Positions 33,401 through 44,767 of a DNA stretch of 64,000 nt are shown piece by piece. Source of the DNA: Corella eumyota (lineage: Eukaryota > Chordata > Ascidiacea > Phlebobranchia > Corellidae); contig OY720099.1 in assembly GCA_963082875.1 (NCBI GenBank), forward strand, positions 8,432,001 to 8,496,000, written 5' to 3'. How positions within the stretch are numbered: the stretch's first letter is position 1; the number at the start of each line of letters is the position of its first letter. The notes beneath the pieces were generated by a model. That model searched no databases. It worked only from the letters and a program-made list of their open reading frames with translations, and was not told the DNA's origin. The position numbers and the translations under genes were made by a program.

Positions 33401-35514
33401 TCTTACAGGTAAAATTTCTTTATACCAAAGTTACTTAAAATCTTAACCTGAATTTTTGTCTTCATTTAACCTTTCTTGTTCAACCTCAGGATTCCATTCC
33501 AATAACTGTGCTTCGTCAATTACTATATCTGTAAAGTCATTACAAGTCTGGTTAATAACACAATTTTTTATAAAAAAAAATAGTCAGTGTTGTTCAAATT
33601 TTTTTGTATTTTAAATTAGTTTAATTTCCTTTTAAGCAACCAAAAAAATGGCAGTCAGACAGATTAAGATTTTTACACGCTGACTAGCCTCCGTTTTATT
33701 TGTCTATCGTTAGGGTAGTTCTTACCTATTTTCTAGGCTTGTTTAGTAAATAAATATAAGTTATACTTAAATAACCTTTTGCTAAAACATATTCACGTTA
33801 ACATATTGCAAAAATTTAAAGCGCAAAAAAGTTACACAAAACCTATTTAAAAACTAATCCTTTGCCATTGTTACGTCATAATTTACCAAAATCGCCTAAA
33901 TTTACGTTTAAAATAACTATTAGTGATTAGTTAACCTTTATAGCGATTTAAAATATTGTTTATTGTGTGTTTTTCAGGCTTAATACTTGTTGCGATTTTA
34001 CGATTTGTAATAAAATTGCACATTATGAAATTTATATTAAGCTTAACACAATATTATATAAATTAGCTAACACGTTACTGACCTTTGTATGCTGGGTGAT
34101 TCTCCTTAAGATATTTCAACCAGATACGAATGTTTTGCACGTTGACGTAACGATATAAATGATGACCTTTGTACTTGAGTTTTCGTTTCAGCTTGACCCT
34201 GATAAAGGTGTCATCATTTAGGGATCGCGGCAAAACTTTTGCGGTTTCTTCGACGTCACTCCGAACGCAAATGACTGGACCATGAACACCCTTCATCATT
34301 CCTTTCGGCAACGAAATTACTTTCATAAAAGGAATGACTGGAGATATCAGATGTCTTTCCAAGTCATTTAACGCTGGAAGATCTGGTGTAGGTAAGGCAA
34401 AATTGTTTATATAAGCTTGGGGAGGAATGGAATCCTTTAGAAGATGTCGCTTGCAGGTTGAACAGATCCATTTGAGGCCATGATGTTCCAATTCGGTAGT
34501 ATAAGCGTGGGCTTGGTGTTTTATAATATTTAGTTGAACCACAGAATCCCTCCAAAAAATGCGATGGCAAATATTGCAAGGATATTCACACATTTTTCTT
34601 GATTTGGCTTGAAACAAACTAATTGCGGCTTCGACGTTTTTACTTTGGACAAGTTTAACTTTTTCGTATTGTTTTTTTCTTCTTTTTTGTGGTTGATCCG
34701 GTCTTAACTTGTTATATTCTAAAACTTTGTTGATCGTGTATGATGGATTTTTCTTGTATTTTTCCTGTGTCATCTTCTTTGTGTACTCGGGATTGGTTCT
34801 GTATTTTTCCTGTGTCATATTCTTTGTGTACTCGGGATTGGTTCTGTATTTTTCCTGTGTCATATTCTTTGTGTACTCGGGATTGGTTCTGTATTTTTCC
34901 TGTGTCATATTCTTTGTGTACTCGGGATTGGTTCTGTATTTTTCCTGTGTCATATTCTTTGTGTACTCGGGATTGGTTCTGTATTTTTCCTGTGTCATAT
35001 TCTTTGTGTACTCGGGATTGGTTCTGTATTTTTCCTGTGTCATATTCTTTGTGTACTCGGGATTGGTTCTGTATTTTTCCTGGGTCATCTTCTTTGTGTA
35101 CTCGGGATTGATTCTGTATTTTTCCTTTGTCATATTCTTAACATAAGCGGGATTTGTTTGGTAACGTTGTCGTGTTCTCTCCTTTGTATACTCGGGATTT
35201 TCGTTATACCGTGAAACCATCTTTGTAATAGTGTATTGCGGGTTCGACAAATATTTATTGCGGCTCGTCTGTTTCTTTTTTTCGGGATTTTCTTCGTAAT
35301 TTTTTTTGGCAATGTCTTTAAAGTACTGTGGATTTGCTAAGTACCTTACACGATCTCTTTGTGAATACAACGACTTATTGTCTTTATAATATTCTTTCTT
35401 GTCTTTAGCCCTCTTAAAGGGGTCTTCTAAATCAGCTTCACTAGCTGCTTTTAAAGCTCTTCTTTTTCGTTTTTGATCAATCAAAATTTGATTGTGAGAT
35501 TTTCGCTTTGGCAT
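26772..35514 (-). CDS. Helentron Rep/helicase/endonuclease/protease polyprotein
   Basis: Eleven exons, all introns GT-AG: 35514-34083, 33528-33448, 33230-32406, 32268-31488, 31393-31145, 30919-30671, 30510-28706, 28612-28303, 28187-27900, 27768-27557 and 27469-26772. They sum to 6,930 bases and join in phase without a stop, giving 2309 residues. Order: basic N terminus with 15-residue repeats and two Cys pairs, Rep HUH nuclease, PIF1-type helicase, AP-type (EEP) endonuclease, C-terminal putative cysteine protease. In this family Rep nicks one strand and links to it through tyrosine while the helicase unwinds, giving rolling-circle transposition. The start at 35514 is the first ATG of the open frame and gives a basic N terminus. 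Junctions are my own reading, supported by consistent phases and recovered motifs. Two motif residues are unusual (see the domain entries). Confidence 0.85.
27557..28433 (-). other. Apurinic-type (EEP) endonuclease domain
   Basis: Residues about 1868-2075, across three exons. Visible motifs: TAINAQS (N1873), SETW (E1900), [19 protein letters not shown] (D2000, N2002), LDHIYTS and FSYHNAIYI. This fusion behind the helicase defines Helentrons and resembles CR1-type LINE endonucleases. The usual SDH near the end reads SYH (2058-2060), so the Asp that normally orients the catalytic His is missing; activity is uncertain. Confidence 0.8.
28303..30510 (-). other. PIF1-type SF1B helicase domain
   Basis: Exon 7 and the start of exon 8. 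Motif I GGAGTGKS (1405-1412), motif Ia [10 protein letters not shown], motif [11 protein letters not shown] (Asn 1495 where DEISM is usual), motif [12 protein letters not shown], a late motif [11 protein letters not shown] and motif [12 protein letters not shown], the last split by an intron inside the first Gly codon. All blocks are in order and at normal spacing, but the Walker B Asp that binds magnesium is Asn. Confidence 0.9.
30671..32268 (-). other. Rep (HUH relaxase) domain
   Basis: Exons 4-6. [10 protein letters not shown] gives the metal-binding H861 and H863. [15 protein letters not shown] gives the paired tyrosines Y1044 and Y1048 followed by K1051, the arrangement used by Helitron Rep for strand cleavage and transfer. 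The conserved stretch after it ([23 protein letters not shown]) is typical of Helitron Rep proteins. All catalytic residues appear intact. An intron separates the HIH and YY motifs. Confidence 0.9.
33030..33150 (-). repeat. 30-bp coding repeat ([10 protein letters not shown]) in exon 3
   Basis: Four near-identical 10-residue units in the stretch between the zinc-finger region and Rep; the DNA differs at only a few positions. Probably a flexible acidic linker. The homogeneity indicates recent slippage or expansion. Confidence 0.85.
33529..34082 (-). other. Intron 1 of the Helitron gene
   Basis: 554 bases, by far the longest intron of the gene (the others are about 87-217). AT-rich, with a short less AT-rich stretch near 33655-33735 that contains an 18-base match (33688-33705) to the 3' island at 22600-22617. 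No gene seen. Confidence 0.55.
34083..34600 (-). other. Zinc-finger-like N-terminal region of the Helitron protein
   Basis: Residues about 308-477. Two CxxC pairs (C313/C316 in CNICHRIF and C351/C354 in CSTCKRHL) could bind one zinc ion; the following [20 protein letters not shown] and HGPVICV blocks are typical of the conserved domain N-terminal to Rep in Helitrons. Probably DNA binding at the element ends (inference). Confidence 0.7.
34740..35130 (-). repeat. 45-bp coding repeat ([15 protein letters not shown]) in exon 1
   Basis: Eight units of 15 residues (protein positions 131-250), six identical and two with one changed position, flanked by more diverged relatives on both sides (NPQYF, NPEKK, NPEYT, NPAYV, NPSYT). 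Strongly basic and aromatic, and repeated Y-x-x-NP-x-Y could bind nucleic acid. The reverse strand has long stop-free frames only because a 45-bp repeat keeps any frame open; these are not genes. Confidence 0.9.
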
Positions 35515-36342
35515 TGTAATGATAGTTGAAAAAATAATATATTTGAAATAAACTGTGCTGAAATATAAATTATAAGTATTTTAACTTCTAATGTTTAATA
35601 GACTACAAACATTTGTTATAGTGCTAGTCACTCTATACTTTTCGAAATACATCGTTTAGTGAATAAAACAGCAATAAAAAAAACTGCAAGAAATTTATAA
35701 TTTTTTTATAATTTAAATTTGCTAAATTATCATTCTTAATCTAAAATAATTGCCTCCATATAGTAAACTGTAAAAAATATAATCATGAACAAATAAAATA
35801 ATAACAATCTGATGACTATATAAAGAATCTCCTGCCAACAAACAAAATACTACTATAACTAAAAACAAAATACCATTAGAATTTAAAAATAACAATGATT
35901 AACAAGGGACTGGAGCGGTTTATATAAGACAAAAAGTAAAAAAAGAAAAAATGACCAAAATAAAATTCTCTGGGAATTCGAACCATAATAATTAAAGAAA
36001 GATTAACACGCTAGATTTAAACAAAAAACTCATTAAGTAATCGCAAATGGAGCACAAACTACGGGATGGAAATTTTTTACGACGCTTACAGAAATTAATA
36101 GTGTAGAACAATACAAACCGAATCCAGTCTCGACACCGTAAAAAGACAAGAAATCATTAAACAAAGATAAATGAAGGCGTGACCAAGGCGATAAAGACCA
36201 CGCATAGGAAGTTAGACCCTAGAACAATAGAAATAAAACTAGACCAGACCCGCGACCTTAAAATCAAGTTAGACCCTAGAACAATAGAAATAAAACTAGT
36301 CCAGTCCCGCGACCCTAAAAATAAGAAAAGATAAAACTTATT
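35515..36342 (-). promoter_or_regulatory. Upstream region of the Helitron gene
   Basis: No coding frame of note. It holds a 57-bp direct repeat (36209-36324) and an isolated ATTCGAACCATAATAATT (35979-35996) resembling the 5' terminal motif of the element, perhaps an older or internal end. Must contain the promoter of the large gene, but no clear core promoter element is visible. Confidence 0.4.
36209..36324. repeat. 57-bp tandem duplication
   Basis: Two copies beginning AAGTTAGACCCTAGAACAAT at 36209 and 36266 with a few differences (CCAGACCCGCGACC versus CCAGTCCCGCGACC). The most GC-rich part of the upstream region. Confidence 0.85.
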
Positions 36343-37061
36343 AAACAAAGAAAAAATAGAGCATAACCAACGTGATAAAAATTCATTAAACCAACACAAA
36401 ATTCCATTTTATGTATTAAACTTTATAATATAATTATCGAATAAATGTTCTTTGCACAATATTATGGAGATTTTATAAAATTTACCATTTGTATCATGAT
36501 TTTAAATCAATAAAAATGTAACAACCAAATATTGATTTGATTTTTAATAAAAAACAAGCAATTAATATTTATTATAAACAACCAAAAATTAATTTTTATA
36601 CCGTTTTTGAGTAGAAACTTTTACACACATTTAACTTAGATTTTCATATTTTACTTATACTTTCAACCAATACTTTTTGCTTCTGACAGCGAAAAAGACG
36701 ATATTTGACATCGACCAGAACGCTATTGAATCATTCAAGCGTTAAACTCACTCTGATCCATTATTTTATAAATAAACCAAAAATTATTAAACGATAATTA
36801 GCTAAAGTTAAATATTTATTTTAAACAGCAACATACAAAATAATAATAATAATAGCAACAACATATTAAAATTTCAGAAAATTTAACATTTAAATTTTAA
36901 TAATAAAATATATTAATTAGTAATTAGTGATAATTAAATGTCGTAAATAGGAGGTTTGCGATTCGTTGGGATAATAACAAACATACTAAAAATTTAGAAC
37001 TTTTAGATTTAAAGAACAAAAGTTATCGTCTTTCAAAATTCTGACTAGAAAGAATAAAAAC

Positions 37062-37093
<32 letters not shown>

Positions 37094-37149
37094 CACTGAC
37101 GATAACAATATGTTTCGAAATCTAAGATTTCGAACCATAATAATAAATA
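36343..37149 (-). repeat. Helitron 5' terminal region, parent of the monomers
   Basis: Closely matches 21266-22115 of the chimeric monomer. It includes a diverged form of the conserved core (36684-36758: GACAGCGAAAAAGACGAT through AAGCGTTAAACTCAC), a hairpin (36719-36743, arms AACGC..TTGAAT / ATTCAA..GCGTT with a 2-base bulge), AGGAGGTTTGCGATTCGTTG, an (AAT)n run and the terminal palindrome (37114-37134). The rest of the array shares this order. Confidence 0.75.
37100..37149 (-). other. Helitron 5' terminus with palindrome
   Basis: On the minus strand: TTATTATGGTTCGAAATC, completing a palindrome with 10-bp arms around one base (37114-37134), then ATATTGTTATCGTCAGTG. ATGGTTCGAAAT pairs with the 3' subterminal repeat at 22140-22151. 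The first base of the element cannot be set exactly because the end is an AAT/ATT run. Confidence 0.7.
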
Positions 37150-39032
37150 CTAGATTTATTTGATAAATAAAATATGGTTCGAAATTATTTGATTCTTTTT
37201 TATAAATATAATTTATTTAGTAGGTTTATTAATTAAATTATAAATTTAAATATAAACTTTTGTATATTTAAACCTAATTTTAACAAGCGAACACGCACTT
37301 ATTGATATTGTAATATAAAAGTAAACTAAATTTAAAAGCAAAATACCGATCTTAATTTTTTAGTAATCAAACAAGTATTAAAATATAATAATAACAAAAC
37401 AATTAAAACAAAAATTTTACACATTTTTTACTTATATTTTAACATTTTACTTAAATTTTCAACCAATATTTTTTACTTTAATGGACAGCGAAAAGGACGA
37501 TTTTTGACGGCGACCAGAACGCTATTAAATTATTCAAGCGTTAAACTCACACTGATTCATTATTTTATAAAAAACAAAAATAATGATTAAACGATATTTA
37601 GCTAGAGTTAAATCTTCATTTTAAATAGCAACATACAAAATAATAATACCAACAACATATTAAAATTTCAGCAAATTTAATCTTTAAATTTTAATAATAA
37701 AATATATTAATTAGTAATTAGTGATAATTAAATGTCGTTAATAGGAGGTTTGCGATTCGTTGGGATAATAACAAACATACTAAAAATTCAGAACTTTTAG
37801 TTTTAAAGAACAAAAGTTATCGTCTTTCAAAATTCGTCAAATAAGAATAAAAACAATAACTAGATTTATTTGATAAATAAAATATGGTTCGAAATTTTTT
37901 GATTATTTTTAACATAAATTTTTATAAATAAAAAAAGATATGCATAAACATTAACTAAGAATATTACATATCTTCGAATAAACAAACAAGCATTTATATA
38001 TACTATACACACAAAAACTAATATTTAACGCAGTTTTAAGTTGTTTATATCAGGATATAGATGATACCAAATTTTAAATTCCTAAAATTGATTTTTGATT
38101 TAAATTAAATAAACAAGCATTTAAATATGATAAACAATTGAAACTTATTTTTCAAATATGTTTTTCAACTACTTATATTTTAAAATACATTATATCAAAT
38201 TTTTAATGCTTAATATCGGATTTTAACTTTTAATCAACAAACAAGCATTTAAATATAATAAACAAACAAGAATTAATTTTTATATCATTTTCAAGTTATA
38301 AATATTATAACATATAACTGACCAAAATTAAAAAATCTAATAACAATCATTAAATTTAAATAAACAAACACCTATTTATTAGTAATTAGTGTTAAAAATT
38401 AAAATTTTAATTTATTTTTGAGTTACTAATATCATAATATACAATTGACAAAAATTTAAAAAATTAACAACAACCTTTAAATTTAAATAAACAAACACTT
38501 AATAATTAGTATTTAGTGATTAAAAATTAAAATTTTAATTCAGTTTTGAGTTACTAATATCATGATATACAATTGACCAAGATTTGAAAAATTAATAACA
38601 ACCTTTAAATTTTAATAAAGAAACACCTTTTAATTAGTAATTAGTGATAAAAATTAAAATTTTAATTTATTTTTGAGTTACTGATATCATGATATACAAT
38701 TGACCAAGATTTAAAAAATAAATAACAAACTTTAAATTTTAATAAATAAACACCTATTATTAAGTAATTAGTGATAAAAATTAAAATTTTAATTTATTTT
38801 TGAGTTAGTAATATCATAATATACAATTGACCAAGATTTAAAAAATTAATAACAACCATTAAATTTTAATAAACAAACACCTATTAATTAGTAATTAGTG
38901 ATAATTAAATGTCGTAAATAGGAGGTTTGCGATTCGTTGGGATAATAACAAACATACTAAAAATTTAGAACTTTTAGTTTTAAAGAACAAAAGTTATCGT
39001 CTTTCAAAATTCTGACTAGAAAGAATAAAAAC

Positions 39033-39064
<32 letters not shown>

Positions 39065-39827
39065 CACTGACAATAACAATATGTTTCGAAATCTAAGATT
39101 TCGAACCATAATAACTAGATTTATTTGATAAATAAAATATGGTTCGAAATTGTTTGATTCTTTTTTATAAATATAATTTATTTAGTAGGTTTATTAATTA
39201 AATTATAAATTTAAATATGAACTTTTTTATATTTAAACCTAATTTTAACAAGCGAACACGCACTCATTGATATTGTAATATAAAAGTAAACTAAATTTAA
39301 AAGCAAAATACCGATCTTAATTTTTTAGTAATCAAGTAAGTATTAAAATATACTAATAACAAAACAATTAAAACGAAAATTTTACACATTGTTTACTTAT
39401 ATTTTAACATTTTACTTAAATTTTCAACCAATATTTTTTACTTTAATGGACAGCGAAAAAGACGATTTTTGACGGCGACCAGAACGCTATTAAATTATTC
39501 AAGCGTTAAACTCACACTGATTCATTATTTTATAAAAAACAAAAATAATGATTAAACGATATTTAGCTAGAGTTAAATCTTCATTTTAAATAGCAACATA
39601 CAAAATAATAATACCAACAACATATTAAAATTTCAGCAAATTTAATCTTTAAATTTTAATAATAAAATATATTAATTAGTAATTAGTGATAATTAAATGT
39701 CGTTAATAGGAGGTTTGCGATTCGTTGGGATAATAACAAACATACTAAAAATTCAGAACTTTTAGTTTTAAAGAACAAAAGTTATCGTCTTTCAAAATTC
39801 GTCAAATAAGAATAAAAACAATAATAA
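37150..39827 (-). repeat. Leading monomers B, F, G of array 2
   Basis: B (37150) is almost the same as the B monomers of the higher-order repeat. F (37860-39114) is a 1.25-kb monomer with five 120-127-bp subrepeats whose closest relatives are at 19753-20881, on the other side of the autonomous element, and at 62292. G (39115) is marked by ATCAAGTAAGTATTAAAATA. The presence of F on both sides of the 15-kb element suggests that one array was interrupted or extended by it. Confidence 0.7.
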
Positions 39828-40534
39828 CTAGATTTATTTGATAAATAAAATATGGTTCGAAATTGTTTGATTCTTTTTTATAAATATAATTTATTTAGTA
39901 GGTTTATTAATTAAATTATAAATTTAAATATGAACTTTTTTATATTTAAACCTAATTTTAACAAGCGAACACGCACTCATTGATATTGTAATATGAAAGT
40001 AAACTAAATTTAAATGCAAAATACCAATCTTAATTTTTTAGTAATCAAACAAGTATTAAAATATAATAATAACAAAACAATTAAAACAAAAATTTTACAC
40101 ATTTTTTACTTATATTTTAACATTTTACTTAAATTTTCAACCAATATTTTTTACTTTAATGGACAGCGAAAAGGACGATTTTTGACGGCGACCAGAACGC
40201 TATTAAATTATTCAAGCGTTAAACTCACACTGATTCATTATTTTATAAAAAAAACAAAAATAATGATTAAACGATATTTAGCTAGAGTTAAATCTTCATT
40301 TTAAATAGCAACATACAAAATAATAATACCAACAACATATTGAAATTTCAGCAAATTTAATCTTTAAATTTTAATAATAAAATATATTAATTAGTAATTA
40401 GTGATAATTAAATGTCGTTAATAGGAGGTTTGCGATTCGTTGGGATAATAACAAACATACTAAAAATTTAGAACTTTTAGTTTTAAAGAACAAAAGTTAT
40501 CGTCTTTCAAAATTTGTCAAATAAGAATAAAAAC

Positions 40535-40575
<41 letters not shown>

Positions 40576-43500
40576 TAATGACAATAACAATATGTTTCGA
40601 AATCTAAGATTTCGAACTATAATAAATACACTGACAATAACAATATGTTTCGAAATCTAAGATTTCGAACCATAATAATAAATATAATGACAATAACAAT
40701 ATGTTTCGAAATCTAAGATTTCGAACCATAATAAATATAATGACAATAACAATATGTTTCGAAATCTAAGATTTCGAACCATAATGACAATAACAATATG
40801 TTTCGAAATCTAAGATTTCGAACCATAATAATAATAAATATAACTAGATTTATTCGATAAATAAAATATGGTTCGAAATCGTCTGATTTTTTTTATAAAT
40901 ATAATTTATTTAGTAGGTTTATTAAATAAATTATAAATTTAAATATTAACTTTTTTTTAATTTAAACCTAATTTTAACAAACGAACACGCATTCATTGAT
41001 ATTGTAATATAAAAGTAAACTAAATTTAAAAGCAAAATACCGATCTTAATTTTTGGTAATCAAACGAGTATTAAAATATAATAATAACAAAACAATTAAA
41101 AAAAAATTTACACATTTTTTACTTATACTTTAACATTTTACTTAAATTTTCAACCAATATATTTTACTTTAATGGACAGCGAAAAGGACGATTTTTGACG
41201 GCGACCAGAACGCTATTAAATTATTCAAGCGTTAAACTCACACTGATTCGTTATTTTATAAAAAAAAATAATTACACCTTAACTAAGAATTTTACATATC
41301 TTTGATTTTTAATAAACAAACAAGCATTTATATATATTATACAAATAAAATTAATTTTTTAACCCAGTTTTATGTTGTTAATATCAAGATATACATTTTA
41401 TTAAATTTTAAATTCCCAAAATTGATTTTTAATTTTTAATAAATAAACAAGCATTTAAATAAAATAAACAAACAAAAATTATTTTTTAAACATGTATTTT
41501 AATTACTAATATCATAAAATACATTATATTAAATTTTAAATGCTTAATATCAAACTTTAATTTTCAATAAACAAACAAGAATTTAAATATAATAAACAAA
41601 CAAAAATTAAATTTTTAATCCATTTTCGAGTTATTAATATTATGATATATAACTGACCAAAATTTGAAAACTTAATAACGATCTCTAAATTTTAATAAAC
41701 AAACACCTATTAATTACTAATTAATAATATTTAAATTATCAAAATAGGAGGATTGAAACACAATATGATAATAAACAACATACTAAAATTTTAATCAAAG
41801 TTATTCAACATACTAAAATTTTAATCAAAGTTATACACAAAATCAAAATTTTCGATTTCAAAATTCGGATTAGTAAGAATAAAAATAAAAATAATAATAA
41901 ATATACGGACAATAACAATATGTTTCGAAATCTAAGATTTCGAACCATAATAAAATATGGTTCAAAATTATTTGATTATTTTTAACATAAAATTTTATAA
42001 ATAAAAAATATGTGCATAAACATTAACTAAGAATATTACATACTTTTGATTTTTAATTAACAAACTAGCATTTAATATAACAAACAAACAAGAATTATTT
42101 TTTAATTATCTTCAAATTTTAAATATAATAAGATATAACCGACCAAAATTTAAAAACCTAATTATCAATCTTTAAATTTGAATAAACAAACACCCATTAA
42201 TTAGTAATTAGTGATGAAAATTTTAATTTTAATTTATTTTTGAGTTAGTAATATCATGATATACAATTGACCAAGATTTAAAAAATTAATAACAACCCTT
42301 AAATTTTAATAAACAAACACCTATTAATTAGTAATTAGTGATAAAAATTAAAATTTTAATTCGTTTTTGAGTTACTAATATCATGATATACAATTGACCA
42401 AGATTTAAAAAGTTAATAACAACCTTTAAATTATAATAAATAAACACCTATTAATTAGTAATTAGTGATAAAAATAAAAATTTTAATTCATTTTTGAGTT
42501 ACCAATATCATGATATACAATTGACCAAGATTTAAAAAATTAATAACAACCTTTAAATTTTAATAAATCAACACTTATTAATTAGTAATTAGTTATAATT
42601 AAATGTTGTAAATGGGAGAATGAAAACATAATCTGATAATAAACAACATACTAAAATTTCAGATTTTTAAATTCTAAGGAACTAATGATATCTTCTTTCA
42701 AAATTGGGACTAGAAAGAATAAAAATAATAACTAGATTTATTTGATAAATAAAATATGGTTCGAAATTGTTTGATTCTTTTTTATAAATATAATTTATTT
42801 AGTAGGTTTATTAATTAAATTATAAATTTAAATATGAACTTTTTTATATTTAAACCTAATTTTAACAAGCGAACACGCACTCATTGATATTGTAATATAA
42901 AAGTAAACTAAATTTAAAAGCAAAATACCGATCTTAATTTTTTAGTAAACAAACAAGTATTAAAATATAATAATAACAAAACAATTAAAACAAAAATTTT
43001 ACACATTTTTTACTTATATTTTAACATTTTACTTAAATTTTCAACCAATATTTTTTACTTTAATGGACAGCGAAAAGGACGATTTTTGACGGCGACCAGA
43101 ACGCTATTAAATTATTCAAGCGTTAAACTCACACTGATTCAATATTTTATAAAAAAACAAAAATAATGATTAAACGATATTTAGCTAGAGTTAAATCTTC
43201 ATTTTAAATAGCAACATACAAAATAATAATACCAACAACATATTAAAATTTCAGAAAATTTAATCTTTAAATTTTAATAATAAAATATATTAATTAGTAA
43301 TTAGTGATAATTAAATGTCGTGAATAGGAGGTTTGCGATTCGTTGGGATAATAACAAACATACTAAAAATTTAGAACTTTTAGTTTTAAAGAACAAAAGT
43401 TATCGTCTTTCAAAATTCGTCAAATAAGAATAAAAACAATAATAACTAGATTTATTTGATAAATAAAATATGGTTCGAAAATATTTGATTATTTTTAACA

Positions 43501-44735
43501 TAAATTTTTATAAATAAAAAAAGACATGCATAAACATTAACTAAGAATATTACAAACCTTTGATTTTTAATAAACAAACAAGCATTTATATATATAATAC
43601 AAACAAAAACTAATATTTAACCCAGTTTTAAGTTGGTGATATTAGGATATAAATTATAGTAAATTTTAAATTCTTAAAATTGATTTTTATTAAATAAACA
43701 AGCATTTAAATATGATAAATAAACGAAAATTATTTTTCTAATATGTTTTTTAATTACTTATATTATAAAATACATCATACCAAATTTTTAATGCTTAATG
43801 TCGAACTTTAATTTTTAATGAACAAACCAGCATTTAAATATAAAAAACAAACAAGAATTATTTTTTAATTTTTTTTCGAATTATAAATATTATAAGATAA
43901 AACCGACCAAAATTTAAAAACCTAATAACAATCTTTAAATTTAAATAAACAAACACCTATTAATTAGTAATTAGTGACAAAAATTAAATTCGTTTTTGAG
44001 TTACTAATATCATGATATACAATTGACAAAAATTTAAAAATTAATAACAACCTTTAAATTTTAATCACTAAACACCCATAATTTATTAATTGGTGATAAA
44101 AATTAAAATTTTAATTCATTTTTGAGTTACTAGTATCATAATATACAAATGGCCAAGATTGAAAAAATAATTAACAATTTTTAAATTTTATTAAATAAAC
44201 ATCTATTAATTAGTAATTAGCAATAAAAATTAAAATTTTAATTCATTTTTGAGTTACCAATATCATGATATACAAATGGCCGAGATTTAAAAAATAAATA
44301 ACAAACTTTAAATTTTATTAAATAAACACCTATTAATTAGTAATTAGTGATAAAATTCAAAATTTTAATTTATTTTTGAGTTACTGATATCATGATATAC
44401 AATTGACCAAAATTTAAAAAATTAATAACAATCTTTAAATTTTAATAAATAAACACCTATTAATTAGTAATTAGTGATAAAAATTAAAATTTTATTTTAT
44501 TTTTGAGTTAGTCATATCATAATATACAATTGACCAAAATTTAAAAAATTAATAACAATCTTTAAATTTTAATAAACAAACACCTATTAATTAGTAATTA
44601 GTGATAATTAAATGTCGTAAATAGGAGGTTTGCGATTCGTTGGGATAATAACAAACATACTAAAATTTTAGAACTTTTTGTTTTAAAGAACAAAAGTTAT
44701 CGTCTTTCAAAATTCTGACTAGAAAGAATAAAAAC

Positions 44736-44767
<32 letters not shown>

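Larger units (their letters stand above)
22116..37149 (-). mobile_element. Autonomous-type Helitron (Helentron/Helitron2-like), about 15 kb
   Basis: Oriented on the minus strand: 3' end at 22116 (hairpin, CTAG), 5' end at about 37149. It contains an 11-exon Rep/helicase/endonuclease/protease gene and, on the other strand, an RPA-like gene. Both ends match those of the monomers on each side, and the element occupies one monomer place in an unbroken head-to-tail array. The endonuclease fusion and subterminal inverted repeats mark the Helentron branch rather than canonical Helitrons. Its 5' region (36343-37143) and pieces of its 3' region (22116-22340, 22760-22885) are the parents of the monomer sequence. 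The long gene has no break in frame. Exact ends are inferred from the monomer boundaries. Confidence 0.8.

Noticed and set aside
34709-35146. Plus-strand frames of 145 and 123 residues with a repeated peptide
   Set aside because: Antisense shadows of the 45-bp coding repeat in the Helitron gene: a repeat length divisible by three keeps all frames open.
35979-35996. ATTCGAACCATAATAATT as the true 5' end of the Helitron
   Set aside because: The palindrome is missing here, while the full terminal structure and the region shared with the chimeric monomer continue to about 37149.
36157-36399. 80-residue minus-strand frame upstream of the Helitron gene
   Set aside because: Produced by the 57-bp duplication (a multiple of three); no splice logic joins it to the main gene.
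19753-39114. Direct repeats on both sides of the 15-kb element read as LTRs
   Set aside because: The flanking units are themselves Helitron monomers in a long array. There are no reverse transcriptase, gag or primer-binding features, and the coding content is Rep/helicase.
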